A stretch of DNA of 64,000 bases from Blasia pusilla. Lineage: Eukaryota > Marchantiophyta > Marchantiopsida > Blasiales. Positions 15,700 to 26,451 of the stretch are shown piece after piece (position 1 is the first letter of the stretch; every line of letters begins with the position of its first letter). The stretch spans positions 5,208,001 to 5,272,000 of the forward strand of contig CM114274.1 in NCBI GenBank assembly GCA_050084515.1, in the 5' to 3' direction. Position numbers and translations under genes: made by a program. The notes below the pieces were generated by a model that worked only from the letters and a program-made list of their open reading frames with translations, had not been told where the DNA came from and searched no databases.

Positions 15700-16670
15700 G
15701 CTACTTCTAAGTTGAAAATCCATATCAAGTAGTTTAGGTCCATCGCCTAACCCAAGACATGACGTCGTGATGCCTCCGATAGTGATAGTACTACCGTCAC
15801 TCCTGTGGGGAATCCCATCGCTCACTCTCGCTCATCGGGCATTGGGCTCCACCAACCTCTGTACTTGGTCATCCCAAACCAAGCCAGGTCCGGCCTCCTT
15901 GAATGCATAGGAAGCGGGAAAACTCACCAATATGAGAAAGGCTGCCCGTGGCCTGCAAATCCTGTTGACCACAGTCAACGGTGGTCAATCATCGTGCCTC
16001 ACTGCCTGTGATCGACGGCCCGGATCCAATATAGAATCCACCAAAAAATCGGAGGGACGCTCCACTCTCGCATAAGCCCTCCGAAACACCTCATGTGGTA
16101 CCAAGTTGGTCCACCAAAGACGTGGGCGGTGTGCTCTAGAACCTACACTCGCCGCAACCAACAACATTGCCAGGCCAATCCATGCCCGCACTTGATGTGC
16201 ACTCGTCACCACGTGGGACCTCAAAATCGCCCAAAATCGGCACATTCTCCAAAATGTATGTTGGAGAACGAGGTTGATGCTCATGTAAATATCGCAAGAT
16301 CCGCATCATCTCCCAAAACAACCTGGACCGAGTGTCAACTAACCCGCTACCTCGTCCAGCACTCGATTGGCCCTGACACGGCCAACCAGCAATGACCAAG
16401 TCTATGGTCCATACCCGCTCCAAGTCATGCGCCCCCAACAATGAAATGTTCCTCCATAGGGAACTCTGGTAACCCTGAATGGCGGATGCAGACAAGCTTA
16501 TGTCGGAAAAACGGAGACGTAACTGCGCCACATGGTGAAGTGAAGTGCGCCTTGCAACATCATCAATCTCAACGTATAGGTACTCTTGCACACACACTTC
16601 TGCCTCCAAAACAACAGCTAAACCAATGCTCATCCCTCCAAAGAGATCCAGCACACGGATACCCTTCTCT
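15700..16670 (-). pseudogene. DNMT3-like cytosine-5 DNA methyltransferase domain in retrotransposon pol, left arm
   Basis: Lies between protease and RT. Motif I is IRVLDLFGGMSIGL (from about 16660). Motif IV is AGWPCQGQSS with the catalytic Cys intact. GLVDTRSRLFWE follows, then motif VI ILENVP. After a frameshift (between about 16136 and 16284) come the RPRLWWTNL block and ADERERAMGFPTGVT (motif IX region). Motif X reads GxAMDLNYLIWIF near 15715-15760, with an in-frame TAG where the right arm has Gln. Order I-IV-VI-VIII-IX-X is the canonical linear order of DNMT3, not the rearranged order of plant DRM. The family transfers methyl from S-adenosylmethionine to cytosine C5. The domain is complete in motifs but broken by a frameshift and a stop. 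Membership is confident; DNMT3 rather than bacterial or DNMT1 affinity is inferred from motif wording. Confidence 0.92.
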
Positions 16671-18124
16671 AGGATGCACCACACAATCGGGGTGGTGTCC
16701 AACGGGGTCATAGCAGCACTTCTGGCTACCTCGGGTTCCTCTGACTCTGACTCTGGTGCAAATGCCTCACTCCATGCCGTCTGCACATGCTCATCACATA
16801 AACGTCGAAGCTCCTCACTCAAGCCCCACATCAGCACCTCTTCTCCTCGGAATGATACGATTACCATAACACTCATCTCCCTAGACATGTCAAGAACGGG
16901 AGTATCCTCTGCATGGACATGTTCTTCAATCAAATCACTAGGCCAAGTGATGGCACTGCTAAATGCTACTAAGGTCGCCATCTCTCCTGGCCGTCGCTCG
17001 ATCACTACACCTGTGAATTGAATGGGTAATGAGCTAAGGCGCCCATCACCTGACTGGCATCCTGGTCTGTAGGACGCTGACTCCTCCCAGTAATGCAGGG
17101 AAAACCCCATTAGGTATAACACTGCTCCACCAACCAAGACGTCGTAGGACTCTGCATCAGTCACTATCGCCTTGGCTCGCACCACGGACTCATCAGTAGG
17201 ACGTCATGGGCGAATCCTCGCCATGAGCTCCATTCGGGTGATATACTGTGTGGTACTCGCTCCACCCAAGGAGGTTTGTATCCGGAATGGACAACGCTCA
17301 ACATCGGCTCTCATCAAGCCCAATGCTCTCCCCAACATCAGGGGTTGAGCTCCAGAATCCAACAAGACGCGCTGCAGACTAAAAGCTCTACCTCCTAGAC
17401 TCAGCAATTGGAAGACCTCTCCCCGGTTATCCAGCAACACAACACCAAGAGAAGTCATCGCACGCTCTATTGCGGGTCTAGCCAGCATCTCCGCCATCCT
17501 AGCAGCCGCAGCCTGCCATGAATCTGATGTGGACGGCCCGAGCATCTTCTCCAAGGGCAGGTCCATCAACTCCTTTGCAATCACCTCTGAACTTGATGCA
17601 AGAACTCCAACTCCACGCTCATATAGCATAGCGGCCAGCCAGAACACCTCGGCGGGCATACCTCCCAATGTCATAACATCGGAAGCAGAAAATAGCGAAG
17701 CACGGTACACCATCGTGGCCGCCCCCAACATCGTACTCGACACATGCTCCTCTTGAGCATCAACAATAGGAGTCGTTACACTTGTTTCTTCCATTGCCCG
17801 TCGTGCCTGCACACCAATAACATCACCAACTCTCCAAGAACTCTGATCAGGACCCATCGATGGGGTCCTCATCCCCTGAGACAACGTGAAAGATTGAGGA
17901 AGCCTGGTCTGTTTCCTGGCTTCCCCTCGCTGTGGATCCAACTCTGCGGCTGCTCCACGCGTCACAACTGTGACGGCCTCCATCTGGGCAACCCCGCACA
18001 TCCAACTAGGATCTTCCATATCTCTGACTGCTCCATATGATGTCGATGCCACGGATCCGCCATTGGGTAACCTCAATGCCATAACGGAAATCTGCTCTTG
18101 TAGATGTTGTATCTGAGAAGCCAT
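16671..18124 (-). pseudogene. Retropepsin-like protease and linker, left arm
   Basis: Minus frame 18124-17204 contains VLLDSGAQPLMLGRALGL, a clan AA aspartic protease active site (DSG) of the Ty3/gypsy kind. It is followed by hydrophobic strands and, in frame 17185-16671, by a PR-like or linker segment (YDVLVGGAVLYLMGFSL and WPSDLI). This region leads directly into the methyltransferase. It would cleave the Gag-Pol polyprotein. The break between 17204 and 17185 is a single stop or frame change. Confidence 0.8.
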
Positions 18125-18275
18125 CCCAGCCTCACGCCTGGCATCTCCCTCGAGGCGTCTAGGTGGTGGGACTCTACCTCCTCCACGGATAGCTCCACCA
18201 CCCTGTCGGGCAACTCCAGCTCCTCGTCCCCCAACAGGACCACTAGGTGCACGATCTCTAGCCCACGTGGATCGG

Positions 18276-19565
18276 CTACTCGCTCTGGTGCCCTCTCTGG
18301 CCCTCGGTCCGGAAGTAACTCAGTGTGTAAACTGACACATCTAGCGCGTGTGTGACCATACCTCTGACAATAGTCACACTGATAACCTCCATGTTGAGGC
18401 ACACGTCCATGACCCTGAAGAGTGCAATCATGTTGATGATTGGCTCCACCACATGACCAACAAGTAATCGTAGGTGGATGCTACTGAGCCGCATATGAAG
18501 ACGCAGGTCTCTATGGCACGGCCTCTTGGTATCCTCCCTAAGCTCGTGGTGCCGTAGTCGACCAATCTCAGAGTCCACGTTGCTGCACTGGTGGTGCAGA
18601 CAATCGTGACTGCTCTCGCCCAGAACCCATGGTGGCTACGCTCTCCTCCACTATGTTGCGCTCAATGTTCTCGGAGGTCCTAAAAACATCTCTCAATGTA
18701 GGGGAGGTGTTCATAAGAAGCACCCCCTCCCACACCCGTGTTCGTAGGGTCCGGTCCAACATCACGTACCATGATTGGATAGCCTTAGCCTATGTCACCC
18801 CCTGAGTGATGTTGATCAATCGGCGCAAGCGAGTGTAAGCCTCACACAAACTCTCACCCGAGCGCCTCTGGAAGTCGTGGATGCTCCGCAACTTCTCCGT
18901 TTGTACCCCTTGCTGGCTCGCCCTCAACTCAGCAAAGAACTCAATCACGGGGTTGAACCTGGGATAAACCCGACTAGATGGTGCAACTACTCCAGTGCGA
19001 GTGACCCCTCCTAAAACATCACTAGTGGAAGAGGAAGTAGCCTCTCCTGACTCCTCCTCGTCATCTGGGAATGGCTGCATCCATGACACATACTGTGGGT
19101 CATAGTAGAGTCGTCATGCCTCAATCTCCTGGGCATATCTGTGGGAGAACTCATGGTAATCGTTCATGGGCGCCCCCTCTAAATGTAGGAACATACCGTT
19201 CCATGTTGTAAACGGGTTGAACTCTCTAGAGTTCCTAGCCCGCTATGAGTTACACCAATTCCTAAACTTTGCAATGAAGACGTGTAGCTCTATAGTGCCT
19301 ACAGCACCCAAAAACCTACGCGGTCCTCTACCCGAGTCATCCATCTCGTACGCCCAACTGGTAGGACCACTCAATGTGTACGGTGGATCACTAACACACT
19401 CCCCTCGTCTGAAGACGACACAGAAGGAGATTGAGGTGGTCTCTCACGTGGAGACCCTCGAAACCTTGCACCGCTCTGGGTAAACCCTCCAGAGCTACTC
19501 TCAAGTCCACTACCTTGCCTCTCAAAATCCCATGATGGCCCTCTTGGGTACGGACCATAGGGTGC
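18276..19565 (-). pseudogene. Gag with CCHC zinc knuckle, left arm
   Basis: The frames run from about 19565 down to 18276. A central retrotransposon-gag segment (19089-18568) has a helical FFAELRASQQG and a SGESLCEAYTRLRRL motif, typical of Ty3/gypsy capsid domains, and is broken by a stop at 18790. The nucleocapsid knuckle CDYCQRYGHTRARC (CX2CX4HX4C) lies in 18402-18300. The N-terminal part (19661-19371) is truncated by the junction with the right arm. This 1.3-kb gag segment has no counterpart in the right arm and would form the loop of a hairpin transcript. Confidence 0.82.
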
Positions 19566-19741
19566 ATAACTTGGAGCGAGGTAGTCCCGTTGGGGGATGA
19601 GGTTTTGGAGTTTCCCGATAGGTTGGTGGAGTTGCCCTTGGAGGAGGTAGAGTCCCACCACCTAGACGCGTCGGGGAAGACATCGGGCGTGAGGCTGGGA
19701 TGGCTGCTCAGATACAATAGCTATAAGAGAAGATTGCCGCT

Positions 19742-21175
19742 ATGGTATTGAGACTACCTGATGCCATATCCGTGGCATCGACATCATATGGAGCATCCAA
19801 AGATATGGAGGGTCATGGTTGGATGTGCGAGATTTCCCTGATGGAGGTCGTTGTAGTTGTGAAGCATGGAGCAGCCGCAGAGTTGGATCCACAAAGAGGG
19901 GAAGCCAAGAAACATACCAAACTTTCTCAGTCTTTCACGTTGTCCGAGGCGATGAGGACCCCATCGATGGGTCCTGATCACAGTTCTCGGAGAGTTGGTG
20001 ATGCTATTGGTGTGCAATCACGGAGGGAAATGGGAGAAACGAGTGCGACGACTCATATTGCTGATGCTCAAGAGGAGCATGTGTTGAGTACGATGTTGGG
20101 GCGGCCAAGATGGTGTACCCTGCTCCGCTATTTTCTGCTTTCGATGTCATGATATTGGGAGGTACATGCACCCGCCGAGGTATTCGGGCTGGCCGCTACA
20201 CTATGTGAGCGTGGAGTTGGAGTTCCTGCATCACGTTCAGAGGTGATTGTAGCAGAGGTGATGGACCTGCCATTGGAGCGGATGTTGGGGCCGTCCATGT
20301 CAGATTCATGGTAGGCTGCGGCTCCTAGGATGGCGGAGATGCCCGCTAGACCCGCGATAGAGTGTGCCATGGCTTCTCCTGGTGTTCTGTTGCTCAATAA
20401 TCGGGGAGAGGTCTTCCAATTTTTGAGTCTCGAAGGTAGAGTTTTTAGTCTGCAGCCTCTCTTATTGGATTCAAGAGCGCAACCGCTGATGTTGGGGAAA
20501 ATGTCATTCAGAGGATTGGGCTTGACAAGAGCCGATGTGGAGCGTTTTCCATTCCGGACACACACATCTTTGGGTGGAGCGAGTAGCGCACAATATATCA
20601 CCCGACTAGAGCTCGTTGTGAGGATTCTCCTGGGACATCCTACAGATAAGTCCATGGTGCGAGCCAAGCCAATAGTGACTGATGCAGAGTCCTACGACGT
20701 CTTGGTTGGTGGAGTAGTGTTATACCTGATGGGTTTTTCCCTGGATTATTGGGAGGAGTCAGCGTCCTACAGATTAGGATGGCAGTCAAGTGATGAGCGC
20801 CTTAGCTCATTACCCGTTCGATTCATAGGTGTAGTGATCGAGCAACGGCTAGGAGAGATGGCGACCTTAGCAGCATTTAGCAGTGCCATCACTTGGCCTA
20901 GTGATTTGATTGAGGGACATGTCCATGCAGAGGATACTTTTGTTCCTGACATTTCTATGGAGAGGAGTGTCATGGTAGCCACACCACTCCATGGAGGAGA
21001 GGTGCCGCTTTGGGGCTCGACTGAGGAGCTTCGACGCTTAGCCACTGAGCATGTGCAGACCGCGTGGAGCGAGACGTTTGCACCAGAGTGTGACGGGTCA
21101 GAGGAACCCCATGTAGCCACGAGTGCTACTATGACCCCTTTGGACACCACCCCGATTGTGTGGTGCATCCCAGAG
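19742..21175 (+). pseudogene. Protease region and linker, right arm
   Basis: Frames 19742-20152 and 20330 onward match the left-arm protease region. The active-site block is decayed: the DSG is read as LLLDSRAQPLML (DSR in place of DSG), so protease activity is unlikely. The following linker (YDVLVGGVVLYLMGFSL, WPSDLI) is well kept and runs on into the methyltransferase within one open frame (20330-21466). Confidence 0.78.
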
Positions 21176-22130
21176 AAGGATATTCGGCTATTGGATCTCT
21201 TTGGAGGGATCAACATTGGGTTAGCTGCTATTTTGCAGGCTGGAGTGTGCGTGCAGCAGTACCTGTATGTGGAGATTGATGATGTTGTGAGGTGCGCTTC
21301 ACTTCACCATGTAGCGCAATTACACCACCATTTTCCTGACTTATTGTCTGCATCCGCCATTCAGGGTTACCAGAGTTCCCTACCGAGGGACATTTCATTG
21401 TTGGGGGCGCAGGACTTGGAGCGGGTAGGGACCATAGACTTGGTCATTGCTGGTTGGCCATATTAGGGCCAATCGAGTGTTGGACGGGGTAGCGGATTAG
21501 CTGACTCTCGGTCCAGGTTTTTTTGGGAGATGATGCGGATCTTGCGACACTTGCAGGAGCATCAGTCTCGTCCTCCAGCATACATTCTGGAGAATGTACT
21601 GATTTTGGGCGATTCGAGGTCCTGTGTGGTGACAAGTGCACATCAAGTGCATGCATGGATTGGCTCGACAGTTTTGTTGGATGCAACGAGTGTGGGTTCA
21701 CGAGCATATCGCCCGCGTCTTTGGTGGACCAACTTGGTACCACACGAGGTGTTGCGGAGGGCATATGCAAGAGTGGAGTGCCCCTCCAATTTGTTGGTGG
21801 ATTCTATATTGGATCCGGGCCGCCGATCACAGGTAGTGAGGCATGATGATCCACCGCCGTTCACTGTGGTCAACAGGATTGGCATGCCATGAGCAGTCTT
21901 TCTCACATTGGTGAGTTTTCCTACTTTCTATGCATTCAAGGATGCCAGACCTGGCTTGGTTTGGGATGACCAAGTACAAAGTTTAGTGGAGCCCAACGCC
22001 GATGAGCGAGAGCGAGCACAGGGTTTCCTCAGAGGAGTGACGGCAGTACCGTCACTATCAGAGGCATCGCGAAGTCACGTCTTGGATCAAGCGATGGACC
22101 TGAAGTGCTTGACAGGGATTTTCAGCTTAG
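21176..22130 (+). pseudogene. DNMT3-like cytosine-5 methyltransferase domain, right arm, catalytic Cys lost
   Basis: Motif I IRLLDLFGGINIGL begins at 21182. At motif IV the left arm's WPCQGQS is changed to Trp-Pro-Tyr-stop at about 21457-21466, removing the catalytic Cys and ending the frame. The rest persists in other frames: YILENVLIL, RPRLWWTNLVPHEV (21700-21760) and ADERERAQGFLRGVT followed by LDQAMDLKCLTGIFSL (21990-22128). Motif X keeps the Gln that is a stop in the left arm. The two arms therefore show the same ancestral domain from complementary sides. Confidence 0.9.
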
Positions 22131-22649
22131 GAGTAGCTAAGCAGCGTCGTTTGAGAATGTGACACATAACAGCAGTTGCGTTGGTGAGCCACATGCCTAT
22201 CGAGACGGTTGAGGCAGTGGCTGAGGCCGGGACCGGAGGAAATCGACACACCAAGGGTGATTGGGAGACACACCCTTGGACTTCTGGGGATGTTTTGCAG
22301 GTACGCCAGGAGATGGTAGCCACAACATCGAACGTGCTTCCGAGTACTGCACATGGAGATCCGATTTGGTTGTAGGGGAGCATTGAAGTTTTGTTTTCTG
22401 AGACGGGGTTGCACCATAGCAACCACCGACACCCGCGCCCGAGAGTCCTACCATATATGGTCCCTAAGTTGACAAGAGGAGAGCGGCGCCGGATACACCA
22501 GTTCCTTAGGAGTTATAGGAGCTGTTTTGCATTTAGTATGCATGATTTGGGTACTTTGAAGGGTCCAAGGATCCGCATTGAGTTGTCGAGTGACACGTCG
22601 GTCTCCTGACGACCCTACAAGTACATTGACATGGAGAGGGCTCTGATTT

Positions 22650-22910
22650 AGAGTAGGAGTCAGGACTTGGTTGGAGCAAGACTAGTGGAGATGTCGCATG
22701 GAGAGGATGCATATGCCACTGTCATGCCCGCCAAGAAGGATGTGCATGGCAATTGGACGGATAGGCGGATGTGTGGAGATTACCAACCTATCAATTGGTA
22801 CACGAAATCCGATACGTATGCCATGCCCACTCTTGAGGAGATCTTTGATGCTATTGGGCATGCAAAGGTCTTTAGTTCGTTAGATCTTGGAGCCGGATAC
22901 CATCAATTGC
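22650..22910 (+). pseudogene. N-terminal reverse transcriptase remnant, right arm
   Basis: Carries MPAKKDVHGNWTDRRMCGDY, then AMPTLEEIFDAIGHAKVF and LDLGAGYHQLP, all matching the start of RT in the left arm, and then stops abruptly. The fingers-palm core with YIDD and the linker to RNase H are absent, replaced by foreign sequence from 22911. Confidence 0.85.
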
Positions 22911-23453
22911 CTTGGGGGGGGGGGTGGTTATTGGAGAACCCCAGAAGTACTAGTAAGGGGGAAGGTCTTCGAGAGTGCTTGGAACCCGAACCCCACTTTG
23001 GGCGCCGCGGGGCGGCTCAAGGGCATGGAACGGAACGCGAGGTTGGGAGTTGGGTTGGAAAACCTGCACCAAGTCTATTGAGGCGATTTTAGACATCCCT
23101 CTTGGATTTCACCCCGCGACTCAATTACTTGGGTCTCGGGTTGGAACTCACACGAGGACCGTTGAACAGTTGGGATCGCTAGGCGCGCGGGTGCCGTTTC
23201 AGATCCCTAGACTAACCAGGAAGTCTGTTCCAAGTCTTGAAGGACTTGCCGTGTTTTGGAAACTAGGAACTAAGGAAAGTTGAGCTTGATGAGACGCCGA
23301 GTTGAGAACTCGATGGATTGGAACGCTGGTTGGCCCAGACCCGACTAACGAGAGTGCGTGTTTGGGTGCAGATCGGCGATGAGATCGTGACCTACTGAAC
23401 GTACGTTTCCGCAACACTAAAGATTGACGTTGAAGGAGAGTAGGGGCGCGACA
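22911..23453 (+). repeat. Partial LTR of a second retroelement family inside the right-arm RT
   Basis: This 540-bp stretch matches the 3' part (about 59330-59861) of the solo LTR at 58855-59861. Shared landmarks in the same order are AGAAGTACTAGTA, TTGGGATCGCTAGG, GACTAACCAG and CTACTGAACGTACG, ending CGCGACA against CGCATGACA. It begins with a G-run after CAATTGCC and ends at the LTR's terminal CA. The gypsy RT core is missing at this point, so it is a replacement rather than a simple insertion. Confidence 0.85.
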
Positions 23454-24165
23454 TGAGGAGACCGATCAGGGGGCGTCCTTTTGAGTTGCATATTAATTGG
23501 AGCATGTTGGGGCTTGGAGCTGTGCTCACCCAGCATGACGATGATGATAGAGAGTTCGTGGTGGCTTAGGCTAGTCGCTCAAACAACGCTGCAGAGGCAA
23601 AGTATAGCTCGTATGAGGGTGAGTGCTTGGCTACAGTGTGGGCTGTCACACATTTTAGATGCTATCTATTCGGAAATCTTTTTACCATCATTACTGATCA
23701 TCAGCCAGTTAAGTGGTTGATGGAGTCCGACAAGCTTACATGGAAGCTTGCGAGGTGGGCTCTTTTATTGCAAGAGTATGACTTCTAGGTGGTGCATAGA
23801 CCTAGGACGCTTAACCAGGATGCAAATGGTTTGAGCCGTAACCCATGCTCGAGTCAGCGAGTTGCGCCTAGAGCTCGTTGGCATGGTTAGAGTGATGAGG
23901 AGTCAGTGTCAAGATGGCATGCGTCAACCTATTTGGGCTTGTTGACTATGGAGAGCCAAATTGCTGAGACTTCGATGGCGAGGCCTGATGGAGAGTCCTT
24001 AGATCCACAGGCCGGTGAGGAGACGACAGGTGGCCAAGACATTCACGACGATGGAGTAGTCTTGGAGTACCTGTATACTGACAGCGTCGCAAGCACCATG
24101 GGTGCTAGAGAACGGGATCGGATCTACAACGAGCCAAACGGTTCCGGTGGGAGAGGACACATGGG
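23454..24165 (+). pseudogene. RNase H and connection, right arm
   Basis: Resumes at the left-arm equivalent of RRPIRGRPF and continues with MLGLGAVLTQHDDD, AKYSSYEGECLATVW and TIITDHQPVKWLM. The third catalytic Asp (TDH) is present, unlike in the left arm. Internal stops (for example in the VVA-ASRSNN segment near 23567) break the frame. Confidence 0.82.
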
Positions 24166-25091
24166 TTGCGAGTGTGGGAGGATGGTAGAGTGCGTGTAGT
24201 CCCTCATCCTTTGCAGAGAGCACGTTTGGTGCATCATGCCCACGAGGAGTTGGGTCATTTTGGAGTAAAGCGGATGTACAGCTTGCTCCAGATTCAATAT
24301 TGGTGGCGAGGCATGTTGACTGACGTTCAGCAGTTTGTTGCCAAATGCATGGTGTGTGATGGAGTCCGAGCATCGTTCAATGCTCCAACTCTATAGTTGC
24401 ATCTACTTCCCATCATGGGTTTAGGTTATAGATGGAGTTTGGATTTTGCATGACTTTTGCCTTTGACGGAGCGCCATAGTCGTTATGTGTTGGTGATGGT
24501 CGAGCACTTCTCGAATTGGATAAAGTTGGTTGCATTGCTTGACAAAGCGAGTGAGGGAGTAGCGTATGCCTTCCTAGATCGAGTGTTGAGTCATTATGGC
24601 ACACCAGCTGAGGTGTTGACAGATTAGGGTACAGAGTTCCGCAGGGAGTTTCAGGCCTTGTGTGATCAGACACCAATCGACCACCGCACTACTTCGTGGG
24701 ATCATCTTGAGGCAGATGGACTAGCGGAGCGGGGTTGTACAGACGGTGAAGAGAGGACGATGTAAGTATGGCTTGCAAAGAGGTCACCTAGGAGATTGGG
24801 ACCTCCAGTTGCCATGGTTGGCGATGGGATACAGATTCAGCAAGCAGACATCATTAGCATCTTTCTCACCGTACTTGCTTTCATATGGCCGAGAGCCAGA
24901 TTTACCTACGGCCATTCATCGAGATGTTGGTGAGGTGTTGAACCTTGATGACCTTGATGGATGGATGCGAGCATGTTCTCCGAGGGCTGAATTATTTCGG
25001 AGAGTGATGCCCATGGCGTTTGAGAACTTGGCGATTGCGGAGCACCTAGATACATTGAGGTATGTGACTATTCGGGAGGGGGGGGGGGTGT
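24166..25091 (+). pseudogene. Integrase, right arm
   Basis: The HHCC zinc-binding domain is intact in 24166-24396 (VHHAHEELGHFG ... KCMVCDGV). The core follows, with VMVEHFS and LTD followed directly by a stop where Gln is expected (about 24625), then a frameshift and SFSPYLLSYGREPDLP. The D-D-E frame is interrupted at least twice, so no active integrase is made. Confidence 0.85.
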
Positions 25092-25493
25092 GTGTGTTAT
25101 CGACCTACTATCCAGAGGTTTCATCGGGGAGACTATGTCTACTTGCAGCAGACGACACCCACGACGTTGGATGTGACACCATACCGCACCACCTTGAGAG
25201 TGTGTGAGGTTTTGCCATTAGGTGTTCTCTTAATGGAAGGACGCGATGGTATGGTTTGGAAGGACCATGTGCGTAACTGTGCGTTGTGTCATCTTCCAAA
25301 CATTGACGGTTCAGTTGATCCAAGCTTAGCAATAGTTCCTGCATGCTTGCGGTGTAAGTTGTGTGGTTTCGCCCGTGGTGCAGCCACTATGCTAGTCTGT
25401 GATGGGTGTTCGAGAGGATGGCATATGGCATGTTTGACGCCACCTCTCACTGGGGTTCCTCAGGGACGATGGATGTGTCCGAGGTGTACATAA
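25092..25493 (+). pseudogene. Integrase C-terminal module and intact PHD finger, right arm
   Basis: A 133-codon frame holds YRPTIQRFHRGDYVYLQQ (integrase C-terminal module), a 30-residue linker, and a complete C4HC3 PHD finger: CLRCKLC, VCDGCSRGWHMAC and RWMCPRC, ending at the stop. All zinc ligands are present here, in contrast to the left arm. A run of G at 25078-25087 marks a frameshift upstream. The finger is of the type that reads the unmodified or methylated H3 tail; target residue is not predictable by eye. Confidence 0.88.
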
Positions 25494-25686
25494 GGTAGGT
25501 AGTTCTATATTCTGACTTGTGTGTGTGACATGGATGACAAGAAGGCGACTAACGATGGGGCCACATGAGCACACGACCTTCTTGCTCTTAGCGTCCGAGA
25601 GATGTATATCATGGTAGGCAGGGATAGATGGCTATCTCAAGTTAGAGGGACCTAACCACCAACTAGAGGGGCGATTGGAGATATTT

Positions 25687-25803
25687 TGGTACTTCTTGTC
25701 TCGTTGTTTGGATACCATGAGTTAGAATTGGATCGTGCATGTTTGTGTGTGTATGTTCGGTGACATCGATGTATGTTGTGTAGTGATGTGTATACGCACG
25801 ACA
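25687..25803 (+). repeat. Duplicate of the LTR 3' terminus abutting the right LTR
   Basis: The block from TTTTGGTACTTCTTGTCTCG to CGCACGACA repeats the end of the LTR (26333-26451). It is followed by GT and then the LTR start TGTCACG. It mirrors 12315-12431 in the left arm. Confidence 0.7.
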
Positions 25804-25805
25804 GT

Positions 25806-26451
25806 TGTCACGTCTTTCTGAATAGATCGGTGAGATCTAGTAGAGCGCATTCATGAGTAGTGGAGGACAGACTCAGGAGGTTGAGGATGACCAATGAAGG
25901 CCCCTGGAAACTTGAGAGAGCAGGTTTCCCCTTCGTTTCGGCTCATTTAGAGCCATATTGAAAAACTTACTAGTTTAGGTAAATACCATTAAGAGTATAT
26001 GGTCGACTTTTTATTTTTAGTAAGTGGCCCTTGACGTCCTACATGAGGTCAAGAGCCAAGGAGGTGACTTGGGAGCATAGGTTACCATGGAGAGAGCTTG
26101 GGAGAAGGGAGGGGTATACCTCAAGGAGAGAGAGCTTGAGAACTCATTCTCTCTTTGTTGAACCTCTTGGCGTGAGGCGGCGGAGTTATGGTCTTGCCTG
26201 CCTTGTGTGTATAATCCAAGCCTCTCATTAGGAGAGTGGGTTTGGTTTGACATTGAGAGAGATATGTGAGAGTGCACACATTTGAGAGCTATGGTGTTGA
26301 GAGAGATTGGATCTTGATTTACAAAGAGAAATATTTTGGTACTTCTTGTCTCGTTGTTTGGATGCCATGAGTTAGCATGGGATTGTGTGTGTTTGTGTGT
26401 GTGTTCGATGACAACGATGTATGTTGTGTAGCGATGTGTATGCCCACGACA
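25806..26451 (+). repeat. 3' LTR of right gypsy arm
   Basis: Begins TGTCACGTCTTT and ends GCCCACGACA (TG...CA). It matches the left-arm LTR 11686-12312 in inverted orientation. The bases after it (ATGGC) show no duplication at the left boundary. Confidence 0.8.

Larger units (their letters stand above)
11686..19565 (-). mobile_element. Ty3/gypsy retrotransposon, left arm (5'-truncated), with methyltransferase and PHD finger
   Basis: Reading leftwards on the minus strand the order is gag, protease, DNMT3-like methyltransferase, reverse transcriptase, RNase H, integrase, PHD finger, then a 3' LTR at 11686-12312. RT before integrase is the Ty3/gypsy order. The copy stops within the gag N-terminal region at about 19565, where it abuts a second copy in opposite orientation. 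No 5' LTR or primer site is present. Several frameshifts and internal stops make it non-autonomous. The 5 bp beside the outer LTR (ATAGA) have no partner at the other end of the double structure, so no simple target duplication exists. Confidence 0.9.
19566..26451 (+). mobile_element. Ty3/gypsy retrotransposon, right arm (5'-truncated), inverted partner of left arm
   Basis: Plus-strand copy of the same family starting just after the gag zinc knuckle and ending in a 3' LTR (25806-26451). Homology to the left arm begins at about 19570 (GTCCCGTTGGGGGATGAGG against GTCCTGTTGGGGGACGAGG in the left arm). Order is protease, methyltransferase, RT remnant, inserted LTR fragment, RNase H, integrase, PHD finger, LTR. 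Amino-acid identity with the left arm is about 80% by eye over the methyltransferase. Stops and frameshifts are frequent. Confidence 0.9.

Noticed and set aside
22887-23283. Plus-strand frames of 64-102 aa inside the RT gap
   Set aside because: They lie in the LTR fragment shared with 58855-59861 and match no protein.
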